A stretch of 33,195 nt of DNA. Origin: an uncultured Aquimonas sp. GTDB taxonomy: Bacteria > Pseudomonadota > Gammaproteobacteria > Xanthomonadales > Xanthomonadaceae. Both the position numbers and the translations under genes were made by a program. The stretch spans positions 1 through 33,195 of the forward strand of contig NZ_CALART010000044.1 of assembly GCF_937888285.1 (NCBI RefSeq), read 5' to 3'. Shown here piece by piece: positions 14,051-21,371 of this stretch (the stretch's first letter is position 1; each line of letters starts with the position of its first letter). Under the pieces are notes generated by a model. It saw nothing but the letters and a program-made list of their open reading frames with translations, ran no database searches and was not told where the DNA came from.

Positions 14051-14213
14051 CCGACAGCACCGATACACGCGAAGAAGCAAAGCCAACCCGAAAGACTGCC
14101 CGGAACGTCCGGGCCCCGCCGACCCTGCCCACAAAGGCCAGGTCATCCACTCAGCGGGCCGGATCCGTGGCCGCGCTGGACGATGCAGAGACTAGAGATC
14201 GCAGCGCCCGGGT

Positions 14214-14699
14214 TCAGCTGCGGGTTTGGTGCGGGTTTGTAGCCACTGTGTAGCCGCATGTGCGGAGGTCAACGCAGAGACGGCTCGGCCGCAGCCAACC
14301 GCGCAGCAGACGGATGGCGATGAAGTGGGTGGCGCAGGCGACGCAGGGGCCGAACAGCAGGCCGCCCCAGCCGCCCAGAAGGAGCAGGAAAAATGGGCCT
14401 ACCAACGCCGCCCCGAGCACGGCCGAAGTCAGATAGTCGGCGAGGTCGTGGGAAAGCAGCGCCGCGTAGAGCGGGGCGCCGAGAGTCAGGGCGGGGAGAC
14501 CGCCGAACAGCATCGCAATCATCACGAACCGAGGGAGTGCGCTAAGCAGCCCGAGCGTTTCGGCCCACTGATGGCATTCGTCAGTCATTTCGAACAGCAC
14601 CAAGCCGAGGCTGCCGATCACCGTTCCCAGCAGCAAGCCCCCGATCGTGGACAGATAGCTCACCACCAGCGCGCGCCCTCCGCTGATGGAGCGAGTCAT
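14214..14699 (-). CDS. Four-helix membrane protein, function unknown, paralogue A
   Basis: The protein has 161 residues, starting MTRSISGGRALVVSYLSTIGG. There are four hydrophobic segments: about 10-35, 52-75, 85-105 and 108-135. AAGGAG upstream on the minus strand supports the ATG at 14699. It is coupled to the preceding gene by a four-base overlap. Its central part, GLPALTLGAPLYAALLSHDLADYLTSAVLG, aligns with ILPALLVCAPLWALLQRLGLGGYIAFAVVG of that neighbour, so the two are tandem duplicates. No named family is recognised. The C-terminus is basic and Cys-containing. Confidence 0.7.
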   Translation of the reverse strand: MTRSISGGRALVVSYLSTIGGLLLGTVIGSLGLVLFEMTDECHQWAETLGLLSALPRFVMIAMLFGGLPALTLGAPLYAALLSHDLADYLTSAVLGAALVGPFFLLLLGGWGGLLFGPCVACATHFIAIRLLRGWLRPSRLCVDLRTCGYTVATNPHQTRS

Positions 14700-15289
14700 G
14701 GCGGGTGCTCCTTGCCTTCGGCTGTGCACTCTCGCGTCCGGGAATCCAACTCCGCCGACGAGACAAACGCGCGCACCAGCAGACTGGCGGGGAGGCCGAA
14801 GATCAGAAACAGCGAACCGAAAGACGAGCCGTCAACCACAAGAAGACCAACCCCCGGCAAGCTCCCGACCACTGCGAAGGCGATGTACCCGCCCAGCCCC
14901 AGCCGCTGAAGCAAGGCCCACAGCGGCGCGCACACCAGCAGCGCGGGGAGGATTCCAAACAGGAAGGCGATGCCCGCGATCCAGAGGGCCAGCAGGGGCA
15001 TCCATAGCACCTCGGGCATCGCTGCATAGCCTTGCTGGGAGATCAGGACATAGGCACCGAACAGGGTGGTGACCAGCCACGCGCCGAGGAATACGCTTGG
15101 CACGGTCGCCAGTAACGTGAGTACGAGCCAGTTCGGGTACGGGATGCTTGGCCCGCGACAACACTCGGCGGACGACCGGTCCGGCGGGACGCGCGTCGCG
15201 TGGCAGGGTCCGCTGTCCACTGCAAGAAAGGCAGCAGTGGAAGCTGCGCGAACTCGTGCTGAACCTGGCGGGGAACGAAAACGCAGCAT
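14696..15289 (-). CDS. Four-helix membrane protein, function unknown, paralogue B
   Basis: The protein has 197 residues from the ATG at 15289. The first 50 residues are Arg/Ser-rich and unlike its paralogue. The hydrophobic core starts at IPYPNWLVLTLLATVPSVFLG and has four segments. No Shine-Dalgarno is seen at 15289, and no ATG lies between it and the core, so the true start is uncertain. The stop overlaps the start of paralogue A. The conserved middle (PALLVCAPLWALLQRLGLGGYIAF) relates the two proteins. The role is unknown; a membrane location is clear. Confidence 0.6.
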   Translation of the reverse strand: MLRFRSPPGSARVRAASTAAFLAVDSGPCHATRVPPDRSSAECCRGPSIPYPNWLVLTLLATVPSVFLGAWLVTTLFGAYVLISQQGYAAMPEVLWMPLLALWIAGIAFLFGILPALLVCAPLWALLQRLGLGGYIAFAVVGSLPGVGLLVVDGSSFGSLFLIFGLPASLLVRAFVSSAELDSRTRECTAEGKEHPP

Positions 15290-15630
15290 GGGGGTGGTCC
15301 GGCAGCGGGCTTGGCTGCCAGCGTCGACATCCCAACGCCGTCCGGCTTCCTGAACGATCGAAGCGGAACATGACACGCGAACGATGCAATCAGATCAACG
15401 ACTTACGGACTTCCAGAAAGATCATCCGGAACCCATAGGGTGGGCCCTGGCCCACCGGAGCTCGACGCTCGCGTCGATCGCACAAGCTTCGACCTGCGGC
15501 GTAAATCCCCGCCCGCACGATCTGACCGCCGGGCGAAGAGCTTGCGGCTGAGGCGAGGTGCGGTGGGTCAGGCCCCGCCCCATGAGCGCGCAAAGCGTTC
15601 GCGCTGGCGGGAGCGAACCTTCCCCCGTTC
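15290..15630. other. Intergenic stretch with a decayed REP pair
   Basis: No gene is supported between paralogue B and the AraC-type regulator. The stretch contains one intact REP-like element (15432-15456, the same as at 6156 and 26911) and a degenerate opposite-facing partner at about 15562-15583. Confidence 0.5.
15432..15583. repeat. REP-like pair, right arm degenerate
   Basis: The left arm is base-for-base the element at 26907-26931, containing ATAGGGTGGGCC and GGCCCACC. The right arm (GGTGGGTCAGGCCCCGCCCCATG) only partly matches the usual GGTGGGCCGGGGCCCACC. It lies downstream of the AraC-type gene on the minus strand. Confidence 0.6.
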
Positions 15631-16653
15631 CTAGTCCGACCCCGCCCCCAGCGCCTGCTTGCGGTACTGCCCCGGCACCACGCCCAGCTCGTCCTTGAAG
15701 GCGACATAGAAGGTCGACTGCGAGGCAAAGCCCACCGCCAGGCCGACCGACAGCACCGAGGCGCGGGGCTCCTCGACCAGCATCCGCTGCGCATCGCGCA
15801 CGCGGTGCTGGCGTACCAGCCTTGAGAAGCCCATGCCCAGATGCGCATTGACCAGCTCGGACAGCTGGTGCGTCGACAGGCCCATCAGCTCCGCAACGCG
15901 GGCCAGGCTCAGGCCCTCATCGCGGTGGACCCGCTCGACCTCGAAGAGTCGAGTGAGCTCGGTGAGCTTGGTGGCCACGTCGACGCGACCCAGGGTGCTC
16001 TGCGCATAGCTCTGCGCCACTGCCTCCTGGGTCTTGCTGGCGATGTCCGGCACCGCCAGCAGCAGCCAGAGCACACCGAAGAAGCCGAGCGCGATCATCC
16101 AGGCATAGATCTGCACATAGGCTGGCCAGCCCAGACCAAAAGGTGCCCACACCCCAGCGATGCCAATCGTCCCGCCCATCAGCGCAAACACCAGCATCAC
16201 CGGCAACTCCAGCCGGAACCAGCGCCGCAGCGCGCGCAGGCGGTACAGCAGAAGGGCGAGATGCAGGGCGAAGACGGTGCCCATGCCAAGCGCCAGTGGA
16301 ATCGCCCAAGCCAGCGGGATCAAGGCGCCCGCCGCCAGCACCAGCAGCGGCAGGCTCCACTCCCAGCGCCGCCAGTCCTCGCGCCGCCGCAGCAGGCCGA
16401 GCAGCAGCCAGTAGAAGCCCAGCGACTGCAGGAACAGCACGAGGACATAGCTGCGCGTCAGCGGCATTGCGGCCATCGACTCGACCATGCCGAGATGCGA
16501 CCACTGCGTATGCGCGAGCCCCAGCAGCATCACCCAGCCCGCCACCCGCGACTGCGGCGGCAGGTCGAGGCCGCGATACGCAGTCGCCAGCGCCAGCATG
16601 AGTAGCCCGGCCGCACCGAGGGAAAAGCCGACAAGCAGAGCCAAAGGGTCCAT
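15631..16653 (-). CDS. Membrane-anchored AraC-family regulator
   Basis: The protein has 340 residues. Seven hydrophobic segments occupy about 1-205 (from LALLVGFSLGAAGLLMLAL to MIALGFFGVLWLLLAV). A linker and an AraC-type double helix-turn-helix follow (about 235-335): LSLARVAELMGLSTHQLSELVNAHLGMGF, then the second helix pair with VLSVGLAVGFASQSTFYVAFKDELGVVPGQYRKQ, where FxxxF and GxxPxxYR are typical. Such proteins sense a membrane or extracytoplasmic signal and act on DNA at the membrane. Its nearest upstream neighbours are two secreted four-Cys proteins on the same strand. A regulatory link is possible but not shown. Confidence 0.9.
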   Translation of the reverse strand: MDPLALLVGFSLGAAGLLMLALATAYRGLDLPPQSRVAGWVMLLGLAHTQWSHLGMVESMAAMPLTRSYVLVLFLQSLGFYWLLLGLLRRREDWRRWEWSLPLLVLAAGALIPLAWAIPLALGMGTVFALHLALLLYRLRALRRWFRLELPVMLVFALMGGTIGIAGVWAPFGLGWPAYVQIYAWMIALGFFGVLWLLLAVPDIASKTQEAVAQSYAQSTLGRVDVATKLTELTRLFEVERVHRDEGLSLARVAELMGLSTHQLSELVNAHLGMGFSRLVRQHRVRDAQRMLVEEPRASVLSVGLAVGFASQSTFYVAFKDELGVVPGQYRKQALGAGSD

Positions 16654-16753
16654 CCGGGTTCAATCGGTTCGCGAAGGCGCGGCGCAGAGTCTGCGCAGCT
16701 CGACAGACGGGCGCCAGTCCGCCTCGCGCGGCAGCTGGGCCTTCGGTGCCCGC

Positions 16754-17245
16754 CTACCGCGAATCGGCCGGGGTGGCCTGTTCAGTTCCATCGACCGATC
16801 CACTGCGCCGAAACAGACCTGTTGCTGTCGGCACGCAGCTACTCCCGCCAGTGCAGTCCTGGCGCTTCACCCGCAGCCAGCGCGCAGGCTCGAGTTCGAT
16901 GACCAGGCTCAACATGCAGTCGGTATCAGGCGCGTGCCAGTACTCGCGACCCGCGAACACTTCGTCGTCCGGCCCATCCTCGATCTCAGGGTCAGCGAAG
17001 GACGGGGCGATGGCGCTGGCCTCGCCTTCACTTGCACAGGAAGCGAGATCGCCAGCCAGCGGGGCGAGCCAGCGGAAGCGCAGTTGCGTTTCGTCGAGAG
17101 CGAACACTTCGATGCGAGCATCGCCACCCACTCCATCGAAGTGCAGCGTGCCCGCGGTCGCGTGGCGCTGCCCCGCGGCTACAGCACTGGCGCACGCCAG
17201 GAATGCCCAGGCGCCGAGCCCAATTGCCTGAGCGTGCGGACTCAT
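16754..17245 (-). CDS. Secreted four-cysteine protein, paralogue A
   Basis: The protein has 163 residues and I recognise no family. The signal peptide is MSPHAQAIGLGAWAFLACASAVAAG. The mature protein has cysteines in the order DLASCASEG, DTDCMLSL, RQDC and SSC, the same spacing as in the neighbour upstream (EDCVRSG, SPCMLSL, FRC, NDC). The block CMLSLVIELEPARWLRVK is nearly shared (CMLSLRVELPPSRWLRVQ). The two genes are separated by 22 bp and are tandem duplicates, probably with two disulfides each in the periplasm or outside. The ATG at 17245 is chosen because it starts the signal peptide. Confidence 0.7.
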   Translation of the reverse strand: MSPHAQAIGLGAWAFLACASAVAAGQRHATAGTLHFDGVGGDARIEVFALDETQLRFRWLAPLAGDLASCASEGEASAIAPSFADPEIEDGPDDEVFAGREYWHAPDTDCMLSLVIELEPARWLRVKRQDCTGGSSCVPTATGLFRRSGSVDGTEQATPADSR

Positions 17246-17267
17246 GGTGTCAGGTGTCGGCTGCGCA

Positions 17268-17765
17268 TCAGCGCACTGCCGCGCGCAGAAACCACGCGCC
17301 GCGTTCAGTGCAATCGTTTGCCTCACAGCGGAACTCTTGCACGCGCAGCCAGCGGCTCGGCGGCAGCTCGACGCGCAGCGACAGCATGCAGGGGCTCTCG
17401 CCCTCGAACAGGAAGGCCCGCGAGGCGTAGGCCTCACCTTCGGGCGAGACGTCGACCTCCGGGTCCATGCTCGGATCGGCGGTGATCACCGCGGTTCCGC
17501 TTCTGACGCAGTCCTCTGACAAGCTAGCGAGTGCGGGCTCAATCTCGAAGCGCAGCGCGTTTTCGGACACATGCAGGAGACTCAGAGCGCCGCCACCATT
17601 GACCGCTGCAAATCGCAGTGGGTCGCGCTGCTGCGCCACTGCTACTGGGGTACCGGCATGCTGGAGAAGTATCGCAAGCGCCATAAGGGGCAAGCTGCAA
17701 GCTCCCAACCGATGCGGGGCAAGCCTAGACTCGCTTCGAACGGGCCGGCTGGGAGTCTCGGTCAT
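17268..17765 (-). CDS. Secreted four-cysteine protein, paralogue B
   Basis: The protein has 165 residues. The basic N-terminal stretch (MTETPSRPVRSESRLAPHR) precedes a hydrophobic core (LPLMALAILLQHAG) and a likely cut after VAVAQ. The core CMLSL...RWLRV and four cysteines match paralogue A, and the start of the mature domain LRFAAVNGGGALSLLHVSENALRFEIEP corresponds to its LHFDGVGGDARIEVFALDETQLRFRWLAP. An internal Met start just before the hydrophobic core would remove the basic region, so 17765 is kept. The gene is first of a two-gene operon on the minus strand. The function is unknown. Confidence 0.7.
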   Translation of the reverse strand: MTETPSRPVRSESRLAPHRLGACSLPLMALAILLQHAGTPVAVAQQRDPLRFAAVNGGGALSLLHVSENALRFEIEPALASLSEDCVRSGTAVITADPSMDPEVDVSPEGEAYASRAFLFEGESPCMLSLRVELPPSRWLRVQEFRCEANDCTERGAWFLRAAVR

Positions 17766-17863
17766 ACACTGCGATTCGATCTGGTCGTGTCTCGGAGCGT
17801 AGCTCGGAGCAAGCGTTCATCGGAAGAACTGGACGAAGACGCGCATGTGCACAGCGCCACTCA

Positions 17864-17966
17864 GCAGGTTGGGCCAGGCGCAGCGCGGCCCAACACCGCA
17901 CGCCAAACGCTTGCCTGAAGCGCAAACGCCACACCGTTGGGCCGCGCTGCGCCTGGCCCAACCTGC
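17864..17966. repeat. Perfect 31-bp inverted repeat of REP type
   Basis: Arms at 17864-17894 and 17936-17966 are exact reverse complements around a 41-base centre. Each arm is itself an imperfect palindrome (GTTGGGCC, spacer of 11, GGCCCAAC). The centre also has a small stem (CGCTT/AAGCG). The structure lies downstream of the dehydrogenase at 18021 and upstream of paralogue B. A folded transcript could act as a terminator or stabiliser. Confidence 0.85.
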
Positions 17967-18020
17967 GAGAGCGAATTCATACGAGAGCAGTTTCGTGAGC
18001 AGCGTCACTGCCGGCGTAGA

Positions 18021-18875
18021 TCACCCCTGCCGTTTCAACTCGATCAGCGCCGAGGTATCGGCATCGCCCAGGCCGCGTTCGACCAGCTGGGCGTAGTCGG
18101 CCAGGGCCTGTTCGATCACCGCGGTGTTGACGCCAGCGTTCTGCGCCATGCCGAGCACGATGCGCAGGTCCTTGAGCAGGTGGGCGCACTTGAAGCCAGG
18201 CACGTACTCGCGGCGCAGCATGCTGGCGCCGCGCTTGTCGAGGAACCAGTTGCCGGCGGCACCGGCACCGAGTGTGGGCAGCAGCTTGTCGGGGTCGAGG
18301 CCGAGCTTTTCGCCGAGTGCCAGGCCTTCGCAGACGGCCTCGTTGATGCCGGCCACCAGCACCTGGTTGACGGCCTTGGTGCACTGGCCGGCGCCAGTCG
18401 GGCCCATGTGGGTGATGCGCAGGGCGTAGGCCTCGAGCGCGGGGCGCACGGCGTCAAGATCCTCGGCACTTCCGCCGACCATGATCGAGAGCTTGCCGTT
18501 GCGTGCGCCTTCGGCGCCGCCGCTGACCGGCGCGTCGACGAAGCCGATGCCGCGCTCGGCGAGCAGGCGGGCGGCTTCGCGCGCGGTGTCGGCGCTGACG
18601 GTGGAGTGGTCGACCACGCGCGCGCCGGGCTTGAGCAATTCGCGCAGGGCCTGAACGTTCTGCAGCACGTCGGCGTCTTCGGACACGCAGAGCAGCACCA
18701 CCTCGCAGTCGGCGAAATCGGCGGCCGAGTGCGCCGAGCGCACGCCGAGTTCCGTCGCCAGCGCATCCGCCTTCGCCCGGGTGCGGTTGCCGACCGCCGT
18801 CAGCAGTCCGCGGGCGTGGAGGTGGCCCGCCATCGGCGCGCCCATGGCACCAAGGCCAATGAAACCGGTCTTCAT
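18021..18875 (-). CDS. Beta-hydroxyacid dehydrogenase (3-hydroxyisobutyrate type)
   Basis: The protein has 284 residues. The N-terminal Rossmann fold opens with MKTGFIGLGAMGAPMAGHL (GxGxxG), the substrate-binding motif is FVDAPVSGGAEGA, and the catalytic lysine is K167 in GQCTKAVNQVL. The C-terminal helical domain reads GAAGNWFLDKRG and FKCAHLLKDLRIVL. Such enzymes oxidise or reduce small beta-hydroxyacids with NAD(P); 3-hydroxyisobutyrate and 2-hydroxy-3-oxopropionate are the usual substrates and cannot be told apart here. The start is at 18875, where the Rossmann fold begins. It stands alone between a REP-type repeat and the TPR gene. Confidence 0.9.
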   Translation of the reverse strand: MKTGFIGLGAMGAPMAGHLHARGLLTAVGNRTRAKADALATELGVRSAHSAADFADCEVVLLCVSEDADVLQNVQALRELLKPGARVVDHSTVSADTAREAARLLAERGIGFVDAPVSGGAEGARNGKLSIMVGGSAEDLDAVRPALEAYALRITHMGPTGAGQCTKAVNQVLVAGINEAVCEGLALGEKLGLDPDKLLPTLGAGAAGNWFLDKRGASMLRREYVPGFKCAHLLKDLRIVLGMAQNAGVNTAVIEQALADYAQLVERGLGDADTSALIELKRQG

Positions 18876-19047
18876 CCGCGGGGAACTCCATGCATGCGAG
18901 GGAACGCGATGGTGAACCGACGCCCGTGCCCGGGTAAAGGCTTGGCGGATGGGCACCTGCGTCCTTGCCGCCACGGCCGAAGGCGGTCGCTCGCGAGCTC
19001 GGGCATTCCAGGGAAGACCGGCACGGCGATGCAGCGCCGCCGTGCGC

Positions 19048-21231
19048 TCAGCGCGACAGCCCCGCACGCTCGCGCGCGGCCTGGACTTCCGCGTCCAGTC
19101 GCTGCTGCAGCGCCGGGTAGCCGGGATCGCGACGCAGCGCGGCGAGCCGCGGGTCGTAGCGCAGTAGCCAGGCCTGACGGAAGCCGAGCTCGATTGCGCG
19201 CTCCAGCGACTGCAGGGCTTGCTGTCGTTGGCCCAGGAACTCGGCCATCAAGGCACGCGAGAACGCCAGCTGGGCGGTCTCCTCGGGGCGATCGAGAAAG
19301 CGCCGCGCCGACTCGGCAAGGACGACGCGATGTGCGTCTGCCTCGGCTGTGCGGCCCTGCCGTTCCAGGGCAGTGACCAGCAGGCTGCCGGCGTCGAGCA
19401 GGCTGACGTTGCGCTCCATAGCGGCCGGTTCGGGCACCAGCCGGCGCAGAAGATCGATGGCCTCGTCGGGAGAGCTTGCAAGGCGAACCGTCGCCGCCTG
19501 CACCAGCAGCTCGCGATCCTGCGCGGAGAGCGCGCCGCCCCCTTCACGCAGGACTTCCACGCGCTGCGCGACCGCGGGCAGCAGGGAGTCACCGCCGCGC
19601 TGCAGGATCAAGCCCTGTCCCAGCGCCCAGCGATACGGGCTGTCCTCGGGCAGGGCGTCGACCCGTGCCTGGGCCTCGTCCCAGGCTTCCAGCGCCGCCA
19701 GCGCCTGCACGAGGGTGGAAACGGTGCTCGGTGCGGTCGGATCGCTGCGGTGCGCGCGGCGCGCGAGTTCCAACGCACGATCGAGATGACCGCTCTGGGT
19801 TTCGATGTTGGCCAGCGCGCGCAGCAGCTGCGGGTCGGTGGGCGTGATCGCCAGCACGCGCTCGAGCAGGCTGCGCGCCGCGTCCGGCTGGCCGGAGGCG
19901 GTCATCAGCGCGGCCAGATTCACGTTGATCACCGGCTCCAGCGGATTCAGCTCGATCGCCTGTTCAAGCACGCGGCGCTGCTCGGCGACATCGCCCTGGT
20001 CACCCAGGACGCCGGCCAGCCACATGCGCGCCATCTCATTGCGCGGATCGAGCCGGATCGCCTCCTCCAGGCTGCGCCGCGCGGGTCCGGGCTGGCCGGC
20101 CGACGAGCGCAGCAGGCCGATGCTGGCCCAGGCCTCGCTGAGGCCCGGGTCGAGGGTGACCGCGCGGACCGCGGCGGGCTCGGCCAGGGCGACGGCTTCG
20201 TGCACGGGGCGCAGACCGTAGTCGCCCTGCAGCAGATAGGCATCGGCGAGCCCGCTCCAGGCGCGGGCATAGTCCGGGTCACGCTCCACGGCCTGCGTGA
20301 ACAGCGCTTCCGCCTCGGTGAGCGTGGCCGGGCTGCGCTGCCGCCAGGCCTGACGGCCGCGCAGGTAGAGCTCCAGCGCCTCGGGGTCGCGGGTGCCGGT
20401 ATCGGCCAGGGTATCGCCGCCCACGCCGGTGATGCGGCGCTCCAGCTCCTGGGCGATCGCCGCGGTCACCTCGTCCTGCAGGGCGAACAGGTCTGCGCTC
20501 GCGCGTTCGTAGGTCTCCGACCAGGCGTGGTAGCCGCTGTCGGCATCGATCAGCTGGGCGGTGATGCGCACGCGGCCGGCGTCGCGGCGAACCGAGCCCT
20601 CCAGCACCCAGCGCACGCCGAGCAGCTGGCCGATGTCCTGCACGGTGCCGCCGAAGTCGCGCAAGGCGAAGGACGAGGTGCGCGCGGCCACGCGCAGGCC
20701 CTGCAGGCGCGCGAGGCGGTCCAGAAGTTCTTCGGCGATGCCATCGGCCAGATGCCGATGATCGCGTTGCGGACTCATGTCGTCGAAGGGCAGGACGGCG
20801 ATGGCATTGGACGGCAGTGCGCTGCGGGCCGAAGCGCCGGAGGACGCGGCGGACGGTGCAGCGTCCGATTCGCCCGCATCGGGGCGGTACACCTCGGACA
20901 GCCACCAGCCTGTGCCGAGCACCGTCAGCAGCACGACGAAGACGGCGAACAGCCGGCCCGCCGCCGCGCCGACGCGGCGCTCGCGCACCAGACCGCCGGG
21001 CGAGACATCGAAGAACCAGGCCAATACCAGGGCGACCGGCAGACCCAGCACCGCGCCGAGCACGGTCCAGGTCAGGGCCCAGGGCGGCAGGCCGAGCGGC
21101 TCGAAGGTGATCTCGGCGATCTGCAGCACCAGCCAGGCGACGACGGCATACAGCGCGCCGACGCGGGTCACGCGGCGCCGGCGCAGCTCAGCCCAGGTTG
21201 AACGCCACAGCGAGGATCGCCGCGTCTGCAT
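19048..21231 (-). CDS. Membrane protein with COG5616 (TolB-N-like) domain and TPR repeats
   Basis: The protein has 727 residues. The start MQTRRSSLWRSTWAELRRRRVTRVGALYAVVAWLVLQIAEITFEPLG is typical of this Xanthomonadales family. Hydrophobic segments lie at about 25-42, 52-72 and 92-110. A linker follows (about 120-140), then AIAVLPFDDMSPQRDHRHLADGIAEELLDRLARLQGLRVAARTSSFA, the COG5616 domain (about 142-260). From about 270 there are TPR-like helical repeats (for example YARAWSGLADAYLLQGDY and LSEAWASIGLLRSSAGQPGPARRSLEEAIRLDP). It probably assembles proteins or senses a signal at the inner membrane; the function is unknown. The speA gene lies 140 bp upstream on the same strand. Confidence 0.85.
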   Translation of the reverse strand: MQTRRSSLWRSTWAELRRRRVTRVGALYAVVAWLVLQIAEITFEPLGLPPWALTWTVLGAVLGLPVALVLAWFFDVSPGGLVRERRVGAAAGRLFAVFVVLLTVLGTGWWLSEVYRPDAGESDAAPSAASSGASARSALPSNAIAVLPFDDMSPQRDHRHLADGIAEELLDRLARLQGLRVAARTSSFALRDFGGTVQDIGQLLGVRWVLEGSVRRDAGRVRITAQLIDADSGYHAWSETYERASADLFALQDEVTAAIAQELERRITGVGGDTLADTGTRDPEALELYLRGRQAWRQRSPATLTEAEALFTQAVERDPDYARAWSGLADAYLLQGDYGLRPVHEAVALAEPAAVRAVTLDPGLSEAWASIGLLRSSAGQPGPARRSLEEAIRLDPRNEMARMWLAGVLGDQGDVAEQRRVLEQAIELNPLEPVINVNLAALMTASGQPDAARSLLERVLAITPTDPQLLRALANIETQSGHLDRALELARRAHRSDPTAPSTVSTLVQALAALEAWDEAQARVDALPEDSPYRWALGQGLILQRGGDSLLPAVAQRVEVLREGGGALSAQDRELLVQAATVRLASSPDEAIDLLRRLVPEPAAMERNVSLLDAGSLLVTALERQGRTAEADAHRVVLAESARRFLDRPEETAQLAFSRALMAEFLGQRQQALQSLERAIELGFRQAWLLRYDPRLAALRRDPGYPALQQRLDAEVQAARERAGLSR

Positions 21232-21371
21232 CCGTCTACTCCCGCCTGTCCATGGCAGCGCAGCGCAGGGATGCGCGCGCTGGCCCCAGGGTTGAGCATG
21301 CTAGCCGCTCAAGCGGGGCTGCGGTTCAGGCAACTCCGCCGAGTGCACGGTGCGGAAAGCGCCTTGGCGCC

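Noticed and set aside
15290..15376. A longer N-terminus for membrane paralogue B starting at 15376
   Set aside because: The extra residues are not hydrophobic or conserved in the paralogue, and there is no binding site. The start is left at 15289 with low certainty.
19219..21201. A 660-codon frame antisense to the TPR protein
   Set aside because: It is the same codon-bias artefact. The minus-strand protein has clear membrane segments and a COG5616 domain.
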